A DNA stretch of 5,996 bases. It comes from Caldifarciminota bacterium. Lineage in GTDB: Bacteria; Hydrothermota; Tepidihabitantia; B3-TA06; JALVRC01. Of this stretch, positions 1 through 5,973 are shown one piece after another (within the stretch, counting starts at the first letter, position 1; each line of letters opens with the position of its first letter). A model generated the notes under the pieces. It ran no database searches. It was not told where the DNA came from and was given only the letters and a program-made list of their open reading frames with translations. The stretch covers positions 1-5,996 of the forward strand of contig JALVRC010000056.1 of NCBI GenBank assembly GCA_027025255.1. The letters run 5' to 3'. Made by a program: the position numbers and the translations under genes.

Positions 1-807
1 ATCTCTATACTCAGGATAAGGAAGAGCCTCTTTCAAAGCATTAACAATATTTTTATCAAAAGGGATCTTCCCAAAGATAAAAATACCTTCATTCCTGGCA
101 TAGTTTTCTATTTCAAGTGTGTTTTTCACATTTATATCATACTTATTTATAACTATACCAATCTTGCGCTCAAAATGTTGAGCAAGAGATAAAGCCCTTT
201 TCATATCAGCAATTCCGGAAGGAGTAGGCTCTGTTACAATTACAACAAGACTAACCCCTGTTAAGGTTGAAATAACACTACACCCGATACCGGGAGGTCC
301 ATCTATTAAAACATAACCATTTGGGCCAAACGTTTCTGTAGCAAGGAGTTTTGCCCTGGTTCTGATTAATGTCACAAGTTTACCTGAATTCTCTTCTCCG
401 GGATAGAGTTTTGCATGAACCATAGGACCATATTTTGTATCTGAGACATACCATTCGCCAGACTCTCTCTCTATCATCTTTATTGCATCCACAGGGCACA
501 CTCTTCTACAAAAATCACACCCTTCACAAGAAAGCTTACTTACATTGAAAAGCTCATCAATAGCATCAAATCTGCATACCTCTCTGCATAAATTACACTC
601 AGTGCACTCTTTCTTATCAATACTTGCATAAGAAGAAGCTGAAAATTTTACTACCTTACGTATTTGAGGTTTTAAAAGTATATAAAGATCTGCTGCATCT
701 ACATCGCAATCAACCATAACCTTATTATCAATAATAGCAGCAAGGGATGAGACAACTGTTGTTTTTCCTGTACCGCCTTTTCCACTGATAATAGCTATCT
801 CTTTCAT
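1..807 (-). CDS. Mrp/MinD-type P-loop ATPase with two ferredoxin [4Fe-4S] motifs (second of a tandem pair; 3' end off the window)
   Basis: This frame stays open from an ATG at 807 to the left edge, giving 269 residues with no stop, so the C-terminus is missing. A deviant Walker A (GKGGTGKT, residues 9-16) opens a SIMIBI-class MinD/Mrp nucleotide-binding fold, and DGPPG at 169-173 is the later nucleotide-site motif. Between them is a ferredoxin insert with two CX2CX2CX3C motifs (C68, C71, C74, C78 and C94, C97, C100, C104), expected to hold two [4Fe-4S] clusters. Relatives are usually about 280-290 residues, so little is lost. The start overlaps the previous gene's TGA in an ATGA junction, and GGAG sits at a good distance upstream. 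The protein is a paralogue of its neighbour, and the two may form a heterodimer. Proteins of this type load or move metal clusters in the cytoplasm. The substrate here is unknown, and ORP-complex ATPases of Desulfovibrio are the nearest model I can name. Confidence 0.88.
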   Translation of the reverse strand, partial: MKEIAIISGKGGTGKTTVVSSLAAIIDNKVMVDCDVDAADLYILLKPQIRKVVKFSASSYASIDKKECTECNLCREVCRFDAIDELFNVSKLSCEGCDFCRRVCPVDAIKMIERESGEWYVSDTKYGPMVHAKLYPGEENSGKLVTLIRTRAKLLATETFGPNGYVLIDGPPGIGCSVISTLTGVSLVVIVTEPTPSGIADMKRALSLAQHFERKIGIVINKYDINVKNTLEIENYARNEGIFIFGKIPFDKNIVNALKEALPYPEYRD

Positions 808-1625
808 ATAGACTCCTCTATCTTTCTCCATATTGAACCAAATATATCCTTCATACCGGGTATCTCTAATATAAGCTTGCCTTTTGAATAATTTTCAGCA
901 ATGTCCTTTTTAAAAGGAATCCTTGCAAGAATTGGAATCTTGTATTTCCTTGAAAGTTCCTCTATACCTGTATCTAAAGAGGATTTATTAATTACAATCC
1001 CTGCTTTTTTATCTAAATCCTTTATAACCTTTAGTGTTATTCCAAGATCATTAATACCAAAAGGTGTTGGTTCAGCAACAAGCAGTACATAATTACTATC
1101 CTTTACTGCTTCTATCATAGGACAGGTTGTCCCTGGAGGTGCATCTATAACAACTCTATCTCCCTTTATATATGACTTCACCTCATTTATGAGAGGAGGA
1201 GATATAGCTATTGTAATATCAAGTATACCACCAATATAAATCCCACTATTAAACCTTCCCTTTCTAATAACACCAATCCTTTTTGGTTTTTCCACAAGAG
1301 CTTTTTCCGGACAGAAATAGCTACAACTCCCGCATCCGTGACATAACTCATCAAATATTTTTATAGTATCTTTTGCAACAAAAATTGCATTATAAGTACA
1401 TACCTCTGCACAAAGTCCACAATATGTACATTTATCCTCTATAACAACAGGTACAGGTATAGTTGCCTCTATTTCTTCATCAATTTCCGGCATAAGAAAA
1501 AGATGACCATTCGGAGCTTCCACATCAAGATCAACAAATGTTGCTCCCTTGAAAAAAGCAGCAAGGGAGGTAGCTACTGTGGTTTTACCAGTACCTCCCT
1601 TGCCACTCGCTACAGCTACAATCAT
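804..1625 (-). CDS. Mrp/MinD-type P-loop ATPase with two ferredoxin [4Fe-4S] motifs (first of a tandem pair)
   Basis: This is a 273-residue cytoplasmic ATPase of the MinD/Mrp/CobQ-like P-loop group. It has GKGGTGKT at residues 8-15, VDLDVEAPNG at 31-40, and DAPPGT at 161-166. A ferredoxin insert carries two complete CX2CX2CX3C motifs (C66, C69, C72, C76 and C95, C98, C101, C105). The frame is open 11 codons further upstream, to 1658, but ATG 1625 is preferred: it is preceded by AAAGGA, it puts the first beta strand (MIVAVASGKGG) at the N-terminus as in the family, and it overlaps the upstream TAA by one base (TAATG). The gene ends in an ATGA overlap with the next ATPase. Two such ATPases beside a NifX/MTH1175-domain gene is a known arrangement in the ORP clusters of Desulfovibrio. 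ATP-driven assembly or transfer of a metal-sulfur cluster is inferred; the client is not known. Confidence 0.9.
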   Translation of the reverse strand: MIVAVASGKGGTGKTTVATSLAAFFKGATFVDLDVEAPNGHLFLMPEIDEEIEATIPVPVVIEDKCTYCGLCAEVCTYNAIFVAKDTIKIFDELCHGCGSCSYFCPEKALVEKPKRIGVIRKGRFNSGIYIGGILDITIAISPPLINEVKSYIKGDRVVIDAPPGTTCPMIEAVKDSNYVLLVAEPTPFGINDLGITLKVIKDLDKKAGIVINKSSLDTGIEELSRKYKIPILARIPFKKDIAENYSKGKLILEIPGMKDIFGSIWRKIEESI

Positions 1626-1885
1626 TAAAGTCCTTTCCGTATCATACGAAAACCACATTTAGGACATTTAACCTCAACGCATGATACACCCGGGGTATGA
1701 GGGACTTCTGTTCCACACTTTTTGCAAATACAAAACCCCTCAGGCCCCATACCTTTACCGCATTTACCTTCACCTCTATGGCCAAAATCCTCTGCTTCTC
1801 CATATCTTCCCTGGCCTCTTCCTCTTCCTCTCCCTAATCCGCGACCTTTTCCTCGACCTGGACCGTTTCTCGAACCATTAAACAT
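1625..1885 (-). CDS. Small Gly/Arg-rich protein with C-terminal zinc-ribbon-like cysteine cluster
   Basis: The 86-residue product has two parts. Residues 7-30 are low-complexity GR repeats, strongly basic. Residues 52-77 carry six cysteines (C52, C54, C57, C69, C74, C77) in a CXCX2C...C...CX2C arrangement typical of a rubredoxin- or zinc-ribbon-like metal knuckle. The CPKCG near the C-terminus is the clearest motif. GGAGGGAAACA precedes the ATG. The start overlaps the NifX-like gene by 8 bases, and the stop overlaps the following ATPase start by one base. Small proteins of this composition are familiar next to NifX-domain and Mrp-type ATPase genes in anaerobes, but I know of no proven function. 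Zinc or iron binding is inferred from the cysteines. The GR tract could contact nucleic acid or simply be a flexible linker. Confidence 0.82.
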   Translation of the reverse strand: MFNGSRNGPGRGKGRGLGRGRGRGQGRYGEAEDFGHRGEGKCGKGMGPEGFCICKKCGTEVPHTPGVSCVEVKCPKCGFRMIRKGL

Positions 1886-2411
1886 TGTTTCCCTCCAAAA
1901 AATTTAATCTTTGCTCAACCATTTTCAACTGCCATCTGAGTTGGTCACGCATATATCTCAACATATGAATTTCAGCTTCTTTAGGATAAGGCATCATAGA
2001 AAAAGGTGCACCATAAGGCATATACGGAGGAGGATAAAAAGACTCGCTATCAAATCCTCCGAACCCACCAGCCCCTCCAGTTGCTTGCTTTTCATAATCG
2101 CCATTTCTATACGCGTTAATAGCCTCTCTTACAGTATTCACATTCATCCTGATCATTTCTATTCCAGAAGAGCTTAAAGCCTGTGAAGCCTTGGGCCCAA
2201 AATCGCCTGATATAACAGCTTTTACTCCCTTATTGACAACAAACTGTGCAGCCTGTATCCCTGCACCACCAGTTGCATTGACATTAGGATTTTCAAAAGC
2301 CTCAAAGGTATTATCTTCCATATTATAGACAATAAAAAACATCGCTCTACCAAACCGCTGATCAAAAGACGCATCCAGATTCTTACCTGTTGATGTTATT
2401 GCAATTTTCAT
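1878..2411 (-). CDS. NifX/NifB-type dinitrogenase iron-molybdenum cofactor domain protein (MTH1175/ORP-like) with helical C-terminal tail
   Basis: Residues 1 to about 108 form a PF02579-type domain: the start MKIAITSTGKNLDASFDQRF, the FGR at 20-22, the GGAGIQAA stretch at 48-55 and ISGDFGPKA at 67-75 are characteristic. Family members (NifX, NafY, MTH1175, ORP) hold iron-molybdenum or Mo/Cu sulfide clusters in the cytoplasm. No other nif gene is visible here, so a nitrogenase role is unlikely. A Gly/Pro/Tyr-rich linker follows (about 111-144), then a charged amphipathic helix (146-173) ending in LRWQLKMVEQRLNFLE, which resembles the coiled-coil tail of DUF5320 proteins. At 177 residues it is longer than single-domain relatives of about 110-120. 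AAAGGAGACAAA precedes the ATG, and the start overlaps the upstream gene's stop as ATGA. The adjacent ferredoxin ATPases suggest a scaffold or carrier served by them. The bound metal is not deducible. Confidence 0.88.
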   Translation of the reverse strand: MKIAITSTGKNLDASFDQRFGRAMFFIVYNMEDNTFEAFENPNVNATGGAGIQAAQFVVNKGVKAVISGDFGPKASQALSSSGIEMIRMNVNTVREAINAYRNGDYEKQATGGAGGFGGFDSESFYPPPYMPYGAPFSMMPYPKEAEIHMLRYMRDQLRWQLKMVEQRLNFLEGNNV

Positions 2412-2686
2412 TTTGTCTCCTTTTTGTTATTTTCTCTATAATTATAACCATAATAAGGATATGAATTTTGTAAATATCCATAATTCCATCTCCAACCACG
2501 TGGATACCAGGGGAATCTCCTACAATAAGGATGAGGATAACCATATCCAAATCCCATACCTTTACCAAACCATCTTCCTCCTCCATAGCCTCTGCCGTAA
2601 CCTCTACCATATCCCCTACCTAAACCTCTGCCATAACCCACACCGTATCCTGGGCCAAAACTATTTGAAAAGAAATTGTTATACAT
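2408..2686 (-). CDS. Small Gly/Tyr/Arg-rich low-complexity protein (DUF5320-like head)
   Basis: This is a 92-residue protein dominated by glycine, tyrosine and arginine, with a short repeat of RGYG units at about residues 24-35 and a Tyr/Trp/Pro-rich second half (about 50-83). It has one cysteine (C55), no signal peptide and no membrane segment. The start is well supported: AAAGGAGG, a perfect anti-SD match, ends four bases upstream of the ATG. The gene begins 10 bases after fur, and its stop overlaps the NifX-like start as ATGA. Gly-rich N-terminal segments of this kind occur in DUF5320 proteins, which often accompany NifX-domain genes. Here the helical tail expected of DUF5320 is absent from this protein and appears instead at the end of the NifX-like neighbour. 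Function is unknown; a flexible or assembly-promoting partner is only a guess. Confidence 0.75.
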   Translation of the reverse strand: MYNNFFSNSFGPGYGVGYGRGLGRGYGRGYGRGYGGGRWFGKGMGFGYGYPHPYCRRFPWYPRGWRWNYGYLQNSYPYYGYNYRENNKKETK

Positions 2687-2696
2687 AAAACCTCCT

Positions 2697-3146
2697 TTAT
2701 TTATTCTTTTTACACTCAGGACATAAGCCCTGTATCCTCACATCAAAACTATGTACATCAATACCCATGTTTTCTGCATTTCCATTTATGTCTTTTTTCA
2801 ATCTCTCAATCAAATCCTCTGAAAGAGAGGGAAGTTCAAAAACTCTTCCGCAATTTACACAAAAAAGATGCGTATGTATTTTATTATCCCTTACAAGTTC
2901 GTAACGAGCTCTTCCATCATAAGATACAATCTTATTTATATAATTCATCTGAGAGAGTATATCAAGTGTTCTATAAACTGTCGCCATACCAATATTGGGA
3001 AGATATCTGTTAGCTAACATAAAAACCTCTTCAGCTGAAAGATGTCCGGCATTTTCCTCAAATATCTTCATTATACACCTTCTTGGCTCTGTCATCCTAT
3101 GCATACCATGTCTGTGCCCATGTCTTTTCCATCTTCTATAAGGCAT
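2697..3146 (-). CDS. fur: Fur-family metal-responsive transcriptional regulator
   Basis: This is a 149-residue cytoplasmic DNA-binding protein of the Fur superfamily. The winged helix spans about residues 17-85, with HLSAEEVF at 35-42 and recognition helix ATVYRTLDIL at 55-64. The dimerisation and metal part follows, with HTH at 91-93 and two CXXC pairs (C96/C99 and C142/C145) for structural zinc. Glutamates occupy the two sites (E83 in RYEL, E104 in GRVFEL) where Bacillus PerR has sensing aspartates, which favours a Fur-type iron sensor over a peroxide sensor. An unusual basic, His-rich N-terminus (H9, H11, H13, H16) precedes the domain. GGAGA sits upstream of the ATG, so this extension is probably translated. 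It is first in its operon, behind a consensus promoter whose start region is covered by a Fur box, so autoregulation is likely. Zur or another metal specificity is not excluded. Confidence 0.9.
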   Translation of the reverse strand: MPYRRWKRHGHRHGMHRMTEPRRCIMKIFEENAGHLSAEEVFMLANRYLPNIGMATVYRTLDILSQMNYINKIVSYDGRARYELVRDNKIHTHLFCVNCGRVFELPSLSEDLIERLKKDINGNAENMGIDVHSFDVRIQGLCPECKKNK

Positions 3147-3170
3147 TTAATCTCCTTCTATTTATATTGA

Positions 3171-3191
3171 TATTGATAATCATTCTCAATA
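3171..3191 (-). promoter_or_regulatory. Fur box operator
   Basis: The 21-base imperfect palindrome TATTGATAATCATTCTCAATA contains TGATAATCATTCTCA, which matches the 7-1-7 Fur consensus TGATAATNATTATCA at all but one of the 14 defined positions. It begins just downstream of the -10 box and covers the predicted transcription start, so a bound repressor should block initiation. It lies 25 bases before the fur start codon, consistent with self-repression of the whole six-gene unit when metal is plentiful. Confidence 0.85.
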
Positions 3192-3193
3192 AT

Positions 3194-3221
3194 ATTATAC
3201 ATATTTTTCTTAGACTGTCAA
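3194..3221 (-). promoter_or_regulatory. Sigma70-type promoter of the fur operon
   Basis: On the minus strand there is a perfect -35 TTGACA (3221-3216), a 16-base spacer and a perfect -10 TATAAT (3199-3194). The expected start is around 3187, inside the Fur box. Such a consensus promoter should be strong when the repressor is off. This fits tight on/off control rather than steady low expression. Confidence 0.85.
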
Positions 3222-3343
3222 GTAAAATTGTCTACATTAAAAAAAGTAAAAAATATGGACTTATAGAGAAAAGAATCTTTAAAAAACTAAGTTTACATAT
3301 GATTTTCTTTAACTACTCAGACCTATATTTCCCCAACAAGATT
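3222..3343 (-). other. Spacer between trmO and the fur promoter; no convincing terminator
   Basis: This AT-rich stretch has no coding frame I can support. The only inverted repeat of note (AAAC-TTA-GTTT, 3294-3284, followed by a few Ts) is four A/T-rich pairs, too weak to call an intrinsic terminator. Read-through from the hydG-like unit into the fur operon is therefore possible, unless termination is factor-dependent. Confidence 0.5.
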
Positions 3344-3832
3344 TTAATCCTTTTTAAACCTACCATCGTCCACTGTTTTAGAAAGTCTATACACCCTCTT
3401 TTTAAGCCAGCCTATTTCAAAATTCTCCTCTGTATCAAACTGAGGAACATACGGTTTTATATCAAGGACAGGAGTTAAGTCAACAATATCCAGACCCTGT
3501 ACGTATAAAATATTTTTTTCTCTACTTAAAAGCTTTACAACTGAAAGCCCTATTGAATTTGGTCTTGATGGAGACCTTGTGGCAAAAACCCCTCTTTTCT
3601 CTTTATCCATATAAGGAATAACTTTTAATGAATACCCCTTAGAAAGATGAAAATAGAATAGAATAATTATATGAGAAAATCCCTCTATATCCTCAAGCCC
3701 TTCCTCAAAATCTTTAAATATCTCTATAAAACCCTTAACATCCTTTGCAGCTTTTGGCTGAATAGGTATCCCCTCGAGTTTTTTAAAAGGAGAATGAACC
3801 AAACCTATAGGGGAAAAATCAATCCTTTCCAA
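3344..3832 (-). CDS. trmO: TrmO/TsaA-family tRNA (N6-threonylcarbamoyladenosine37-N6)-methyltransferase
   Basis: TrmO uses SAM to methylate N6 of t6A at position 37 of certain ANN-reading tRNAs, giving m6t6A. The family beta-barrel is recognisable: FSPIGLVHSPF at residues 6-16, the signature RSPSRPNSIGLSVVKL at 86-101, and DIVDLTPVLDIKPYVP at 115-130. With 162 residues it is the short form, without the extra C-terminal domain of the roughly 235-residue E. coli protein. No ATG starts the frame. TTG 3832 is preferred because GGAG (3843-3840) lies seven bases upstream; TTG 3856 is also open but has only a poor, close purine run. The chosen start overlaps the preceding gene by 14 bases. Its link to the hydG-like gene may be simple operon packing. 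Older annotations call this family VirR or YaeB. Confidence 0.9.
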   Translation of the reverse strand: MERIDFSPIGLVHSPFKKLEGIPIQPKAAKDVKGFIEIFKDFEEGLEDIEGFSHIIILFYFHLSKGYSLKVIPYMDKEKRGVFATRSPSRPNSIGLSVVKLLSREKNILYVQGLDIVDLTPVLDIKPYVPQFDTEENFEIGWLKKRVYRLSKTVDDGRFKKD

Positions 3833-4076
3833 ATATATGCTCCAGGGTTTTAACAATACTTTCTATATTATCTATTTTCTCAGGTTCTTCAACGAAAAGG
3901 ACATAATCCATAAAATAAAATTCTTTTGCAGGCATAAACATTTCCGGCTCTCTACCACATATAAAAGATTTTCTTTTATTTTCTATCTTTGCAACCCATA
4001 TTCCTCCACATTGATACTGCTCATGAACTTCATTTAAAAATCTGTTACACTTAAAAATACAAATCTCTTTCTCCAT
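3819..4076 (-). CDS. Unrecognised 85-residue protein with four cysteines
   Basis: I do not recognise this family. The product begins MEKEICIFKCNRF and has four cysteines (C6, C10, C23, C40), a CX3C pair near the N-terminus, an aromatic stretch around 53-62, and a charged helical C-terminus (66-82). There is no signal peptide or clear membrane helix. A frame-open TTG lies two codons upstream at 4082, but ATG 4076 is preferred because AGAGGA (4088-4083) ends six bases before it. The start lies 26 bases inside the end of the hydG-like gene, and trmO begins before its stop, so it is sandwiched in a coupled three-gene unit. It does not resemble TM1266, the small protein known beside HydG in Thermotoga. 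The cysteines and position make a metal-binding partner of the radical SAM enzyme possible, but this is inference only. Confidence 0.72.
   Translation of the reverse strand: MEKEICIFKCNRFLNEVHEQYQCGGIWVAKIENKRKSFICGREPEMFMPAKEFYFMDYVLFVEEPEKIDNIESIVKTLEHIFGKD
3840..3843 (-). promoter_or_regulatory. Ribosome binding site deciding a TTG start for trmO
   Basis: GGAG is followed by seven bases and TTG at 3832, the best-spaced site in the frame. It lies inside the coding region of the preceding 85-residue gene, so trmO translation is probably coupled to it. Confidence 0.55.
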
Positions 4077-5526
4077 TTTCAATCCTCTGTATATAATCTT
4101 TAAACGTATCGTATATACCTGGTAGTTTCTGTTTTATTTCCTCTTGTTCTTTTTTCAAGAGTTCTTCACCTATCCTTCTTGTTTCAGGCGACGCAAAATC
4201 CAGAAGCCACTCCTTAAATGTCAAAACAGCATTAAGTTTACAGAAATTTCCCTCTTTTCCACTACGCAAAAGGTCCATAATACACTTCCCAGTTCTTCCA
4301 CATCGATACCCGGCAGTACAAAAAGATGTAATATATCCCATACCGGTTAAATCTCTTATAAGCTCATCTAAGCTACGTGGATCTCCAATCTGAAATTGCT
4401 GTCTCTCAAGCTCCTGTTCAGTATACCTATCAGAATATGAACCAATACCAATCCTTGTAGAGGCATCTGTCTGGGTAATACCTAAAGGAATTACTCTGTC
4501 TCTAATTACTCTGGGCTCTCTCGCAGTAAGTATCATCCCTGTATACGGAATCGCAAGTCTTAAAACAAGTATAATACGTTCAAAATCCTCATCTGAAACC
4601 TTATATTTAGTATTCTGTATATATGGCGTATTGGCAGCTGGTTCTAAGCGAGGGAAAGAAACAGTATGAGGACCTATACCAAACCTTTTCTCAAGTTCAA
4701 TCGCATGATATAATAGACCCATGACCTCAAATCTCCAATCATACAAACCAAACAAAGCGCCAATGCCAACATCATCCACTCCTGCTTCAAAAGCTCTATG
4801 CATTGCATAAAGTCTCCATTGATAATCCCCTTTGATAGTATTTTCTGGATGAACCTCTCTATATGTTTTATGGTGATAGGTTTCCTGAAAAACCTGAAAT
4901 GTACCGATTCCTACATCTCTCAATTGTTTTAGCTCATCAATAGACATTGGAGCAGCATTAACATTTGCCCTTCTAATCTGACCATAACCATTTCTTACCT
5001 TTACTTTAACACTATATATAGACTCAAGCGAACGAGCAATATAGTTAACGTCGGTTCTGGGATGTTCCCCATAAACAACAATTAAACGCTTATGCCCTAT
5101 TTTACCAGCAAGGACCTCGGTTTCTTCCCTTATTTCTTCATCTTTTAAAATTCTTCTTTCAATTTCTTTATTCTCTATCCTAAATCCACAGTAAGCACAA
5201 TTATTTACGCAGTAATCCCCAAGATATAGAGGAGCAAATGTTACAATTCTATTATCATATACCAAAAGCTTTATCTTAAGCGCGACTTCCTTCATTTCTT
5301 CAATTAATTCTCTATCCTTAAGATTAATAAGCATTGCAGCTTCCAGAGGACTAAGTGTCTCAATATGCAAGGCCTTATCAAATATTTCTCTTATCTTAAT
5401 TTTATCAGGCCTTACAGCAAGTTTAGCCTCTATTTCTTCATCATTTATAAAATCTCTTCCTCCGTTAAGATATCTGTCAATCTCTCGTCTTTTTATGCGA
5501 TTTTGAATCCAGCTTTTTTCACCCAT
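4051..5526 (-). CDS. hydG: HydG-like radical SAM tyrosine lyase with altered C-terminal cluster motif
   Basis: HydG cleaves tyrosine with SAM to p-cresol and dehydroglycine, from which CO and cyanide ligands are made for the [FeFe]-hydrogenase H-cluster. The 491-residue length fits the family (about 470). The radical SAM motif CVNNCAYC gives CX3CX2C at C106, C110 and C113, inside a HydG-like APLYLGDYCVNNCAYCGF. FQETYHHKTYREVHP (213-227), DDVGIGALFGLYDWR (251-265) and GPHTVSFPRLEPA (285-297) follow the HydG/ThiH barrel. The C-terminal domain (about 345-445) exists, but the usual CTACYR is CTAGYRC: C403 and C429 keep the CX2CX22C spacing while the middle cysteine is G406, with extra C409 and C415. 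The usual SQIS(A/G)GSRT region also differs (TQTDASTRIG, 351-360). AAAGGAGATTGT precedes the ATG. No hydE, hydF or hydrogenase gene is in view. It may be a divergent HydG or a related lyase with another role. Confidence 0.85.
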   Translation of the reverse strand: MGEKSWIQNRIKRREIDRYLNGGRDFINDEEIEAKLAVRPDKIKIREIFDKALHIETLSPLEAAMLINLKDRELIEEMKEVALKIKLLVYDNRIVTFAPLYLGDYCVNNCAYCGFRIENKEIERRILKDEEIREETEVLAGKIGHKRLIVVYGEHPRTDVNYIARSLESIYSVKVKVRNGYGQIRRANVNAAPMSIDELKQLRDVGIGTFQVFQETYHHKTYREVHPENTIKGDYQWRLYAMHRAFEAGVDDVGIGALFGLYDWRFEVMGLLYHAIELEKRFGIGPHTVSFPRLEPAANTPYIQNTKYKVSDEDFERIILVLRLAIPYTGMILTAREPRVIRDRVIPLGITQTDASTRIGIGSYSDRYTEQELERQQFQIGDPRSLDELIRDLTGMGYITSFCTAGYRCGRTGKCIMDLLRSGKEGNFCKLNAVLTFKEWLLDFASPETRRIGEELLKKEQEEIKQKLPGIYDTFKDYIQRIENGERDLYF

Positions 5527-5557
5527 ACAATCTCCTTTTATTTATACCGTACGCAAT

Positions 5558-5585
5558 ATTATAATGAAAATAAGTGGAAAGTCAA
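5558..5585 (-). promoter_or_regulatory. Sigma70-type promoter of the hydG-like operon
   Basis: On the minus strand, -35 TTGACT (5585-5580) is separated by 16 bases from -10 TATAAT (5563-5558). The predicted start near 5551 leaves a leader of about 25 bases before the ATG, just enough for the AAAGGAGA site. No Fur-like palindrome overlaps it, so this unit does not appear to be controlled like the fur operon. Confidence 0.8.
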
Positions 5586-5692
5586 GTGAAAATAATAACT
5601 TTATAATTCAACATACACATCTTAACCATAAACTTCTTTATCCATTAAATTATCTTTCATCTGTATAAGTTGCCTTCTAATTATTCTATAAA

Positions 5693-5723
5693 TTCTATGA
5701 AACAGAGCCTGTTATATATAGAA
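5693..5723. repeat. Imperfect hairpin
   Basis: TTCTAT and ATAGAA enclose a small internal bulge and an inner AACAG-AGC-CTGTT stem, giving six plus five pairs in 31 bases. Read on the minus strand it is followed by TTTATAG rather than a T tract, so it is a poor intrinsic terminator. It may be chance in AT-rich DNA, or a remnant of a terminator for a gene beyond the right edge. Confidence 0.35.
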
Positions 5724-5973
5724 CTGAGTGAATCCATTCATGCCGAGAAGATAAACGTTCCCTTTACAGATTTGATAACAAGCTTGTCCTTAGGCATTTG
5801 GCACAAAGCTTTAAACATTATGAACATTGTCTCCACAATCTTTATTAATGCTTCTTTAAATTCTTTATTTTATCCTTCTCTGTGTTTTTTCCATATATTA
5901 TAAATGTAAAATTTGCCAATTTTAATAAAAACTACTGTTCTTTTACTACTCACAACATGTAAAATAATTTACT

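Noticed and set aside
1625..1658. Eleven-codon N-terminal extension of the first ATPase to 1658
   Set aside because: The extension overlaps the zinc-ribbon gene. ATG 1625 has AAAGGA at proper spacing and puts the P-loop where the family has it.
1878..2411. Nitrogenase cofactor assembly (NifX/NifB proper)
   Set aside because: No nifHDK, nifEN or radical SAM nifB is in view, and the domain is shared by MTH1175/ORP proteins. The ATPase neighbours fit the latter better.
2383..2610. 75-residue minus-strand frame
   Set aside because: It lies within the Gly/Tyr-rich gene and runs into the NifX-like start in another frame. It is a shadow of repetitive sequence without its own ribosome site.
2584..2640. 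Short tandem DNA repeat as a CRISPR or regulatory array
   Set aside because: The repeat encodes RGYG units in frame inside the Gly/Tyr-rich protein, with no spacers. It is coding low complexity.
3281..3294. Intrinsic terminator after trmO
   Set aside because: The stem has four A/T-rich pairs with a three-base loop and is followed by few Ts. This is too weak to call.
3083..3478. 131-residue plus-strand frame across the fur promoter
   Set aside because: It runs antisense through fur, its promoter and trmO, and is Leu/Ile-rich as expected from AT-rich antisense DNA. It has no supporting start signal.
5738..5869. Minus-strand 43-codon open stretch as a real small gene
   Set aside because: No start codon with a ribosome site exists. 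It is at best a decayed remnant, and no partner frame gives a clear family match.
5670..5903. 77-residue plus-strand frame
   Set aside because: It starts at TTG with no Shine-Dalgarno, has a hydrophobic AT-driven composition and no recognisable family.
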